A stretch of 64,000 bases of DNA from Kineococcus gynurae (GTDB taxonomy: Bacteria > Actinomycetota > Actinomycetes > Actinomycetales > Kineococcaceae): the NCBI RefSeq assembly GCF_050871315.1, contig NZ_JBJLRE010000002.1, one strand, 5' to 3'. The notes beneath the pieces are model-generated. The model was not told where the DNA came from, did no database searches, and saw only the letters and a list, made by a program, of their open reading frames with translations. Below, in pieces: positions 1-7,880 of the stretch (position 1 is its first letter; the number at the start of each line of letters is the position of its first letter). A program made the translations under genes and the position numbers.

Positions 1-1
1 C

Positions 2-580
2 GACGGGGCGAGCGCGCTCGACCTCGCGGCCTCGGCCCATCCCGACGTCGTGCTGCTCGACCTCGGCCTGCCCGACCTGGACGGACTCGACGTCATCGCC
101 GGGATCCGCGGGTGGAGCCCGGTCCCGATCATCGTGCTCAGCGCCCGGACCTCCTCGGCCGACACCGTCGACGCCCTCGACGCCGGCGCCGACGACTACG
201 TGACGAAACCCTTCGCGATGGACGTCCTGCTCGCCCGGCTGCGCGCCGCCCTGCGCCGCGCCCCCGCTGCGGGCTCCGAGGACGTCGTGGTCGCCGGTGA
301 GCTCACCATCGACCTGCCCCGGGCGGTGGTCGAACGGGCCGGGGTCCCCGTCCGGTTGACCCCGACCGAGTGGTCCCTGCTGCACGTGCTGGTCCGCGAC
401 CGCGGCCGCCTGGTCGGGCGTCGACAACTGCTGCAGGAGGTCTGGGGCCCGGAATACGAGCGGGAGACGAACTACCTCCGGGTCTACGTGGCCCAGTTGC
501 GCCGCAAGCTCGAGGCCGACCCCGGGCGCCCGCGGCACCTGCTGACCGAACCCGGGATGGGGTACCGGTTCGAGGCCTGA
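2..580 (+). CDS. kdpE: OmpR/KdpE-family response regulator (5' end outside window)
   Basis: The frame is open from base 2, so the N-terminus lies upstream of the window. The visible part holds the end of a receiver domain: phosphoacceptor Asp in VVLLDLGLPDLDG, the Ser/Thr switch in IIVLSART, and Lys in DDYVTKPF. A winged-helix OmpR-type DNA-binding domain follows (VRLTPTEWSLLHVLV through NYLRVYVAQLRRKLE). The stretch around IRGWSPVPIIVLSAR and the ALDAGADDY block resemble KdpE, which controls the high-affinity K+ ATPase KdpFABC. No kdp gene lies downstream, so the cognate kinase and target would have to be upstream; the KdpE name is inference from receiver similarity only. Confidence 0.8.
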   Translation, partial: DGASALDLAASAHPDVVLLDLGLPDLDGLDVIAGIRGWSPVPIIVLSARTSSADTVDALDAGADDYVTKPFAMDVLLARLRAALRRAPAAGSEDVVVAGELTIDLPRAVVERAGVPVRLTPTEWSLLHVLVRDRGRLVGRRQLLQEVWGPEYERETNYLRVYVAQLRRKLEADPGRPRHLLTEPGMGYRFEA

Positions 581-685
581 CCCGCCGATGCCTGGTACGG
601 TCAGCGTGGTCGGAACCGTTGCGGCAGAGCGAGTATTGAGACAGTAACCCTTGATCGCGACGACGATGTCGAGGAGAATTCGCAC

Positions 686-2128
686 ATGGGTGCGGAGGTT
701 GTCGAGTCGGTGGACATGGGGGAGCGGCTGGCCCCTCGCGACGCCTTGACCGAGTTGTTGCAGGCCTCTGAACGGCTCCGTTCCACCGGCCACGCGATGG
801 CGATCGACGCCGTGGTCGCCCTGCTGGGTCACGTCCGGCTGGAGCACCCCGACGTGACCCGGGCCCGCAACCTGGGCTGCACCCGCGACGGGGAGAAACT
901 CACCCCCGAACTCCTCGGCCACCTCGTCGCCGAGGTGGCCGCGATGATCCTGGCTGAGGCGCGGCACCTCTCCCACCTGCAGGCGATCGGTCAGGTCGGG
1001 GATGCCCTCGACGCCCTGGCCGACCCGGTCCTGCACGACGCGTACCGGGCCGGTGCCGTCACCGCCACCCACCGCGCGGTGATCCGACGGGCGCAGGACC
1101 GCCTCGCCGCCCGCGAAGCCACCCTCGTCCCGGTCCAGGGTTCCGACGGGGTGCGGGTCGGGGCGTTCGGGGAACCCGTCCTCGACGGTGGCGCGCTCGC
1201 CGCAGCGCGGGCCGAACTCACCCGCAGCGCGCTCGGATTCATCGCGCAGGTCCAGCCGACCCCGCAACAACTGACCCGGCACTGCACGAAGGTCATCCGC
1301 CGACTCACCCCCGACCACGTCCCCGCCACCGTCCGGGTCGCCGAGGCGACCCGTCACGTCTCGGTGGACCTCTGCGACACCGGTGAGGACTCCGGCCTGA
1401 CCGCGCACCTCACCGCCCTGGTCGGCAAGGACATCGCCCTCCGCTTCGACCGGTGGCTCACCAGCGCCGCCGACGCGGCCGCTGACCACGCCAAGATCAC
1501 CGGGGCGGCCGATCACCGGACCCATCAGCAGCGCCGCGCCGACGTGTTCACCGACGTCCTGACCACCGCGATGCGCGAGGGCGTCCCCGCCCTGTCCGAC
1601 CCGACCGAGCTTGCTGAGGCGGGTGAGGTGAACCCGGTGAAGCACGTCCGGACCCACCGCCCCGCGTCCAGCACCACCGTGCACGTGACCATCGCCGCGC
1701 GGACCCTGCTCGGTTTGGACGACGAACCCGGTGAGGTCGCCGGGATCGGACCGGTCCCCGCCGCCCTCGCCCGAGCGCTCGCCGCCGACGGGGACTGGCG
1801 GAGAGTTCTCACCGACCCGGTCACCCATGAGGTTCTGGACGTCTCACCCCGGGTCTACCGCCCCGGTGCCGCTCTCCGCCGTTTCGTGCAGGCCCGGGAC
1901 AGGACCTGCACCACCCCGGGCTGTCTGGTCCCGGCGATCGACTGCGACCTCGATCACCGGATCCCGTTCGAGGAAGGCGGGCGGACGGTCCGGGCGAACC
2001 TGCACGCCTCCTGCCGCCGACACCACCGGCAGAAGACGCTGTACGTGTTCGAGACCCGCGCCGCTCGCCGCCGGCGGGCGGTGACGGTCGCCGCGTCGAC
2101 CTGGCCGGGAGACGAGCCCCCGTTCTAG
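686..2128 (+). CDS. DUF222 / HNH endonuclease-domain protein (13E12-repeat type)
   Basis: A 480-residue protein with the usual actinobacterial architecture: an alpha-helical DUF222 region over roughly residues 30-370 and a C-terminal HNH nuclease motif. Near the C-terminus are a Cys pair (RTCTTPGC), the catalytic DLDHRIPFEEGG segment, ANLHASC and the closing RRHHRQKT, so the metal-binding and catalytic residues look intact. The chosen ATG is preceded by AGGAGA about eight bases upstream. Such proteins occur in many copies in actinobacterial genomes and are often linked with mobile DNA; their biological role is not established. Here it stands alone just upstream of the Rhs toxin island. Confidence 0.85.
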   Translation: MGAEVVESVDMGERLAPRDALTELLQASERLRSTGHAMAIDAVVALLGHVRLEHPDVTRARNLGCTRDGEKLTPELLGHLVAEVAAMILAEARHLSHLQAIGQVGDALDALADPVLHDAYRAGAVTATHRAVIRRAQDRLAAREATLVPVQGSDGVRVGAFGEPVLDGGALAAARAELTRSALGFIAQVQPTPQQLTRHCTKVIRRLTPDHVPATVRVAEATRHVSVDLCDTGEDSGLTAHLTALVGKDIALRFDRWLTSAADAAADHAKITGAADHRTHQQRRADVFTDVLTTAMREGVPALSDPTELAEAGEVNPVKHVRTHRPASSTTVHVTIAARTLLGLDDEPGEVAGIGPVPAALARALAADGDWRRVLTDPVTHEVLDVSPRVYRPGAALRRFVQARDRTCTTPGCLVPAIDCDLDHRIPFEEGGRTVRANLHASCRRHHRQKTLYVFETRAARRRRAVTVAASTWPGDEPPF

Positions 2129-2144
2129 GTTTTCGCGGAGTTGC

Positions 2145-2215
2145 TTGGCGCTCCCTCGCAGAACTCCTGCGGTGCCCCTCGCCGCCGACCCAAACACGCC
2201 GTGACCGATCCGAGC
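2145..2215 (+). repeat. Possible decayed IS256-type end, similar to 12721-12790
   Basis: By eye this stretch aligns over about 70 bases with the non-coding segment between the transposase start and right inverted repeat of the IS at 11351-12829. Shared blocks in the same order are CTTGGCG, CTCGCAG, GCGGTG, CCCTC and ACACGCCGTG. Roughly 70 percent of positions agree, judged without an aligner. No transposase remnant or terminal repeat is visible, so it may instead be a chance GC-rich match. Confidence 0.3.
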
Positions 2216-2256
2216 GGACCCGCGAGCTCGGGATCAAAAGTGGAGTTCGTCAGATC

Positions 2257-2286
2257 TTGTGACGACGCTGAGTGGTGGGCCATAGT
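2257..2286 (+). promoter_or_regulatory. Candidate sigma-70-type promoter of the giant rhs gene
   Basis: TTGTGA, an 18-base spacer and CATAGT lie about 75 bases before the rhs start. The surrounding 234-base gap between the HNH gene and the rhs gene is otherwise free of coding signal. Prediction only. Confidence 0.35.
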
Positions 2287-2362
2287 CTCTCCGTAGTCAA
2301 GATCGTGGTGCCGGGGGTCTTGTCCTCGGCCGCGACAGTGCGACACGGCAAGGGGCGTGGCA

Positions 2363-4351
2363 ATGAGCCAGCAGCGGGGTACCGGTTTGGCGGGGCGGAA
2401 GCGGTTGCTGCGGCTGACGTCGTGGGGTGTCCTGCTGGGGTTCGTCGTCGGTGGTGTGGAGATCCTCGACCCGACGTCGTTGACGACGTGGTCGGCGCAG
2501 GCAGCTGCACTTCGTGCGGCGCAGCCCAGTGAGACCCCGGTGGAGGTCCGCGAGGACGCGATGGATGCGTTGGCTGGTCAAGCCGCCGACGCTGCTGCCG
2601 AGGCGGGTCGTGTCGCGGCGGAGGAGGAGCGCCGACGCGCCGCTGCGGGACCGTTGCCCGCTGTCGGTGTGCCCGAAAAGGATCTACCGCCGGCTCCCAC
2701 GGTCGAGGAAGCGGCTGAGCGGGCGCGTTTCGCGGCGATCGCCGCAGCTCAGGGTGAAGCGGTCCGCTCCGGGGAGCCGGTGGTCGTGGACTCGCTGACC
2801 ACGGCGACGTCGATCACTCTGGCTCAGCCGGACGGGGAGTTGCAGACCACGACTGCGGGCTCGGCGGTGCGGTACCGCATCGACGGCAAGACCGGTGCCG
2901 ACCCGAGTGGTGAGGCGACGTGGGCCGACATCGATCTGTCGCTGACCGGTGAGGCTGGTGGGCGGACGACCGCGGAGGCGGCCGGTCCGTGGTCGGCGCG
3001 GTTGGCGGGGGAGTCCGGTGCGGCGATGGTGGCCGTCGGTCCTGCGGGGCAGACCATCACCTGGTCTCCGCAGGCCGCTGCCGCTCCGGTCGGGCGAGGT
3101 GGTCCCGGGGGGCCGCTTCCGGCGGTGCGCCCGACGGCCCCTTCGGCGGGGGTGACCCCGGTCCAGGTCGGTGTCGACCTCGAGGTCGCCCCCGCCGATG
3201 CTGCCCCCGCACCGGGGGAGGGACCGGAGGCGCCGGGGCCGATCGCGGGTGCGGCTCCTGCGGCGGCCCAGCTGCAGTCGCTGCGGGCTGGGCCCACCCT
3301 CGCCGCCGCCACCGCCGCGACCTCGGAGGGTGATGGTGGGGTGGGTTCTGAGGCTGCTTTCCCGGGTGTGCTGAAGGGGGAGCGGGACTACTCGGTGGCG
3401 GTCACGGCTACCGGGGCTGAGGAGTCGGTGGTCATCGACTCACGTGAGCGGGTGTCGGCTGCTGGTGGTGCGGCCGCGGCGGCGGTGTACCGGAACAGCT
3501 TCAGCCTCCCTGCGGGTATCACCGTCCGTCAGGCTGCGGCCCGTGACGGTGTCGCGGCTGAGGTGCTGGGGGTGGAGTTCGTCGACTCCACCGGCACCGT
3601 GATCGCCACCTACGGTGGCGGGAAGGCGTACGACTCCTCCAGCAACGAGGTGGGGGAGCCCGCCACGGCACCGGTCGCGACCAGGCTGCTCGCGGTCGCG
3701 CCCGCTACCGGGGCCGGCCGGGGAACCGCCACGGTCGAGGTGTCGGTGGACCCGACGTGGGTGGGGGACAACGCCCGCGTCTTCCCGGTCACCATCGACC
3801 CCCACATCGCCACCGGCAGCGGCTTCTCCGGGACCACCGCGTCGGGCTCCACCGGCAGCGCCGACGCCTACGTCGACGAGGCCTTCCCCACGACCGCTGA
3901 AGGTGTGCAGGACGCCAACCGCCTGCTCATGGGGGTGCGTCCCATCAACGGTGCGAACAAGAACTCCGCGACCCTGCTGTACTTCAACCTCGGTGACCTC
4001 GTCGGGTCGGAGAACACGATCACCGCGGCGAGCCTGTCGCTGTGGAACAACTACTCCTACTCGTGCACCGCCTACGGGGTTCGTGTCGATGCGGCGCTCA
4101 CTCCGTGGAACGCCTCGACCGTCACCTGGAACACCGGTCCGCAGGGTGCCGGGACCCCGGTGATCCGGTCCTTCGCCCGCGGGTACAGCTCCTCCTGCGC
4201 TGCGGGCTCGGAGTCCTTCGACGTCCGCAACATCGTCCAGCAGTGGTCGAACGGGACCGCTGGCTACTACTCCGGGCGCGCGAACAACGGCTTCGTCCTC
4301 ACCGCCGATGGCACGGGCCACCACCGGCTACAAGCGGTTCAACTCCGGTGA
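2363..4351 (+). CDS. Giant secreted Rhs protein, segment 1 of 3: signal and DNRLRE region (frameshifted)
   Basis: First segment of one broken reading frame running to 10435. ATG at 2363 has AAGGGG seven bases upstream; an in-frame GTG two codons earlier is less likely. A basic N-terminus and hydrophobic stretch (LTSWGVLLGFVVGGV) look like a signal peptide or anchor. An Ala/Glu-rich region, a low-complexity Pro/Ala part and a DNRLRE-type beta-sandwich (AYVDEAFPTT through RNIVQQWSNG) follow. The frame ends 'HHRLQAVQLR' because of one extra C at about 4318-4319. Without it the codons read DGTG-TTGYKRF, which continues perfectly into the next segment. The protein would be exported and cell-wall or surface associated. 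Confidence 0.75.
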   Translation: MSQQRGTGLAGRKRLLRLTSWGVLLGFVVGGVEILDPTSLTTWSAQAAALRAAQPSETPVEVREDAMDALAGQAADAAAEAGRVAAEEERRRAAAGPLPAVGVPEKDLPPAPTVEEAAERARFAAIAAAQGEAVRSGEPVVVDSLTTATSITLAQPDGELQTTTAGSAVRYRIDGKTGADPSGEATWADIDLSLTGEAGGRTTAEAAGPWSARLAGESGAAMVAVGPAGQTITWSPQAAAAPVGRGGPGGPLPAVRPTAPSAGVTPVQVGVDLEVAPADAAPAPGEGPEAPGPIAGAAPAAAQLQSLRAGPTLAAATAATSEGDGGVGSEAAFPGVLKGERDYSVAVTATGAEESVVIDSRERVSAAGGAAAAAVYRNSFSLPAGITVRQAAARDGVAAEVLGVEFVDSTGTVIATYGGGKAYDSSSNEVGEPATAPVATRLLAVAPATGAGRGTATVEVSVDPTWVGDNARVFPVTIDPHIATGSGFSGTTASGSTGSADAYVDEAFPTTAEGVQDANRLLMGVRPINGANKNSATLLYFNLGDLVGSENTITAASLSLWNNYSYSCTAYGVRVDAALTPWNASTVTWNTGPQGAGTPVIRSFARGYSSSCAAGSESFDVRNIVQQWSNGTAGYYSGRANNGFVLTADGTGHHRLQAVQLR

Positions 4352-7300
4352 GAACTCCAGCGGCAAGCCCGCTCTGACCGTGTCCTGGGAGCAGTGCACG
4401 AACTACCCGGCCACCGGTGGCGGTACCAAGAAGGTGTGCGGTCTGATCCGGGACAAGTTCGCCGACAAGGGGACCGTGTCCGGGTACGGCACCCCCTCCA
4501 CCGACGAGCTCAGCACCTCCGACGGCGGCAAGTACAACCACTTCTCCTTGAGCGGTGACGTCCGTTCCATCTACTTCTCCGGCCCGACCGGGGCGCACTC
4601 CATCCAAGGCCTCATCCGGCAGAAGTGGGCCGACTCCGGTTGGGAGGCCGGCCCCATGGGCTACCCCGCCACCGACGAGCTCACCGCCGGTTCCGGAGCC
4701 GGGCGCTACAACCACTTCCTCAAGTCCGGGGGAGCCAGCTACACCGTCGCCTGGTCGCCCTCCACCGGGGTGCGTGAGGTCCACGGGCTGATCCGTGACC
4801 GCTGGATCGCCAACGGCTCCTTCGCGGTGGCCGGCTTCCCGACCACCGATGAGAGCGACGCCCTCACCGCTGGGGGAGCGGTGGCGGGCAAGAAGAACGA
4901 CTTCGCCCCCGTGGGCTCCGACGGCGCCGGCTGGGGTAACACCTCGATCTACTGGAAGTCCGGGGCAGCGCAGGCCTACTCCGTCCACGGCAACATCCTG
5001 CGCGTCTACAAGGACATGGGTGAGACCGCGTCCTGGCTGGGTTTCCCCACCTCCGATGAGACGGTGGCGACCGTCATGCCCGGCGGGGGAGCAGCCCCGG
5101 CCGGCGCGAAGCAGTCCACCTTCGAGAACGGCGTCATCTACGGCGATCGCCGCAACGGTTACACCGCCATGCTCAAGCCCGGCGCCGCGGCCATGCTCGC
5201 CCCCCGCATCAACCAGCAGACGGCGCGGTGGCTGCCGCTGCAGGTGTCGGTGACGGCCGGGTCGAATCCCAACTGGGTCCAACGCTTCGACACCGCGCCG
5301 GTGGTGCAGTACCGCCGCGGCGCGAAGGCCAAGACCGGCACCAGCGGTGCTCAGCTGGGCTCCCAGTGGCAGAACATCCCCGCCGGTGACCTGCGCTGGC
5401 AGAACGCGGCCCCGGGTACCTCGGTCAGCACGTTGACGACCCAGCTGGACCCGACAGGGGCGCGGGTCTTGTCGAACGTCTCGGCCTCGAACACCCCGGT
5501 TGGGGGTTCCAGAATCTACTGGGATGCAGCCAAGACGCTGAAGGGTGTCGCCGGGATCATCGAGGTCCGCTTCGTGTTCACCGACTCCCAGACCTCTCAG
5601 TCGGTGGGGATCGCCCCCGTCGGGGGCGTGGCCTACGATCCGGACGCCGGTCAGTCGGGCACCACCGCGATGGGCCCCGGTGAGGTCAACCTCCTCACCG
5701 GCGCCTACGATCTTTCGTCCACGGATGCATCAGCTTTCGGCATCTCCATCACCCGTTCCACCTCATCTCGGCGCACCCTGGCCGGCAAGGAGAGTCCTGC
5801 CGGGCAGGCGTTCGGCCCGCAATGGGTCCTCGGCGGCGTCGACGAGGATCTGGAGGTCGGCTGGCGCAGCGTCCGACAGACCTCGGACTACTCCCTCGAT
5901 GTCGTGGATGTCTCGGGTGCGGTGACCTCATTCGCCATCGACGAGGAGGGCAGCACCTGGTACCCGGCCAGTGGCGAGGAGGACCTCACCCTGACCCCGA
6001 GTGGCGGAACCTGGAGCACCACGACCCCGTTCGGGGCTGCGACCTGGACGCTCACCGATGACGACGGGATCGTCACGACATTCGGAAATCGGACCGAGGC
6101 GACCCCGTCAACCGGGGTGGTTACCAGCTCCGGCAAACAGGCTGGATGGGTCGTGACCTCGGTGCTGCCGGCCACAACCGGCGCGAACGAAGCTTTGCAG
6201 CGCAACGCCACCCGCTACGCCTACACCCCCTACCCCAGTGCGTCCGCGCCGACCGCGATGCGCCTTTCCAAGATCGGTGCCGCCAACCCCTCGCTCAGCG
6301 CCAGCGACCAGGCAGCGTGCCTCACTGCGTCCACTCCTGGTGTCGGTTGTCGTGTCCTGCAGCTGAGCTGGACGGTGCCCGCCGGGATGAGCAGCACGGC
6401 CGAGAACACCCGGCTCACCTCGATTGATCTCACCGCGACCGACCCGGCGACCGGGACGGTCTCGACGACCCGCCTCGCCGACTACACCTACAACGCCTCC
6501 ACCGGGTACCTGACCTCGGTCACCGACCCCCGTTCCAACCTGAGCACCCAGTACTCCTACCGGCCGGACTACACCGCCAACACCGGCGCGCCCGCCGGTT
6601 CTGCTGACGCGACCGTCTCGATCGCGGGACCGGTGGCCACCGTGCGTCCGCCAGGGCAGCAGGAATGGAGCTTCACCTACGGCGAGGTCAGCTCGACCTA
6701 CGACACCGGCCTGCTGTACTCCATGGGGCGTCTGCTGCAGGTCTCCCGCGCCACCTTGGCCGCGGGCACCGTCAGCAACGTCGACGGGAGTTCCACCTGG
6801 AACGTCGTGTACAACGTGCCCCTGGATGTCAACGCGTTCGGGCCCTACCCGATGGGCCCGGAGTCGGCCGCCACCTGGGGACAGGACTCCCCGCCCCTGG
6901 ATGCCACGGCCGTCTTCGGTCCGACCGCCGGTACCGACGCCCGAAAGACCGACGCCGATGCCGGTAATGACGTCGCTGACGGCTCCGCCCGAAACTGGAG
7001 TACCGCGGCGGTGTCCTACATGGACGTCAACGGCCGCACCGTGAACACCGCCGCTCCCTCCAGCGCCGCGGGCAGGTGGGTGGCGAGCGGCACCTGGGAC
7101 GACACGAAGACGACTGCGCAGAACATCGCGGTCATCAGTGCCGGCGGCACCGCGGCCGACGCGAACCGCAACGGTGCCGGAAGTCAAGGCCCCACCGGCA
7201 GCAGCGGCAGCAACGTCCCCGCTTCGACGATCGCGGTGCCGGTCAAGGGGGCCCGCATCACCGCCTCCCTGATCGATGACGCCGGCAACCCGACCATGCA

Positions 7301-7880
7301 GATCACCGCCGCCAACCGTACCCTCGCCCTCGGCCAGGACGACCCCGGCGTCGTCGCTACCCAAGGCCCCAGCGCCGCAGCGCAGCTGGCGGCGTTGTCC
7401 ACCACCTCGGGTGAGAACACCCCGGCCGGGAACACCACCACCCCCGACCTGACGACCTTGCTGACCTGGCAGCGGGCGCAGTTGCTGTCCACGCAGACGC
7501 GCTACGAACCGGCGCAGTCCACCTTCACGACCGGACCGCAGGTCGATGCCCCGCTCGAGCTGGAAGTGGCCGCGACGGAGCCGCTGCGGCTGACCGTCAC
7601 CAGGGGACGCCCCGACGGTTCGGTCCTGCCCGTCCCAGCCCGATCGGTCACCCTGACCAGCTATGACAAGGACCGGCCCACCGACGGCTCGGCGACGGCC
7701 TCCAACCTCGCCACCTACGTCAGGACCGGCTTCGTAGCCGGCACCGGGGAACTGCTGAGTTCCACCACACCCACCCGCTACAAGGACGACGCCGGCGTAT
7801 GGCAGCTGAGGCAGGACCCAGCCGCCTACTACGGCTCCACCGGCGTCACGGTCGCGTCCCTGACCCCACGGCGGCGATGA
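4308..7880 (+). CDS. Giant Rhs protein, segment 2 of 3: LGFP repeats and Rhs N-terminal part (frameshifted)
   Basis: Continuation in the other frame; true coding starts near 4319, and the upstream ATG at 4308 is not a genuine start. It opens with the end of the DNRLRE domain and then about four LGFP-type repeats of about 55 residues (GLIRDKFADKG, GYPATDELT, AGFPTTDES, LGFPTSDET), a module known from corynebacterial and actinobacterial cell-wall proteins that anchors to the envelope. A long beta-rich Rhs/YD-type region follows (ADYTYNASTGYLTSVTDPR). The frame ends at a TGA (7878-7880). Restoring one missing base near 7860/7861 gives VASL-DPTAAMIAHDL, the start of segment 3. Confidence 0.72.
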   Translation: MARATTGYKRFNSGENSSGKPALTVSWEQCTNYPATGGGTKKVCGLIRDKFADKGTVSGYGTPSTDELSTSDGGKYNHFSLSGDVRSIYFSGPTGAHSIQGLIRQKWADSGWEAGPMGYPATDELTAGSGAGRYNHFLKSGGASYTVAWSPSTGVREVHGLIRDRWIANGSFAVAGFPTTDESDALTAGGAVAGKKNDFAPVGSDGAGWGNTSIYWKSGAAQAYSVHGNILRVYKDMGETASWLGFPTSDETVATVMPGGGAAPAGAKQSTFENGVIYGDRRNGYTAMLKPGAAAMLAPRINQQTARWLPLQVSVTAGSNPNWVQRFDTAPVVQYRRGAKAKTGTSGAQLGSQWQNIPAGDLRWQNAAPGTSVSTLTTQLDPTGARVLSNVSASNTPVGGSRIYWDAAKTLKGVAGIIEVRFVFTDSQTSQSVGIAPVGGVAYDPDAGQSGTTAMGPGEVNLLTGAYDLSSTDASAFGISITRSTSSRRTLAGKESPAGQAFGPQWVLGGVDEDLEVGWRSVRQTSDYSLDVVDVSGAVTSFAIDEEGSTWYPASGEEDLTLTPSGGTWSTTTPFGAATWTLTDDDGIVTTFGNRTEATPSTGVVTSSGKQAGWVVTSVLPATTGANEALQRNATRYAYTPYPSASAPTAMRLSKIGAANPSLSASDQAACLTASTPGVGCRVLQLSWTVPAGMSSTAENTRLTSIDLTATDPATGTVSTTRLADYTYNASTGYLTSVTDPRSNLSTQYSYRPDYTANTGAPAGSADATVSIAGPVATVRPPGQQEWSFTYGEVSSTYDTGLLYSMGRLLQVSRATLAAGTVSNVDGSSTWNVVYNVPLDVNAFGPYPMGPESAATWGQDSPPLDATAVFGPTAGTDARKTDADAGNDVADGSARNWSTAAVSYMDVNGRTVNTAAPSSAAGRWVASGTWDDTKTTAQNIAVISAGGTAADANRNGAGSQGPTGSSGSNVPASTIAVPVKGARITASLIDDAGNPTMQITAANRTLALGQDDPGVVATQGPSAAAQLAALSTTSGENTPAGNTTTPDLTTLLTWQRAQLLSTQTRYEPAQSTFTTGPQVDAPLELEVAATEPLRLTVTRGRPDGSVLPVPARSVTLTSYDKDRPTDGSATASNLATYVRTGFVAGTGELLSSTTPTRYKDDAGVWQLRQDPAAYYGSTGVTVASLTPRRR

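Noticed and set aside
4308..7880. Programmed ribosomal frameshifting in the giant rhs gene
   Set aside because: Two opposite shifts would be needed and neither site has a slippery heptamer or evident stimulatory structure.
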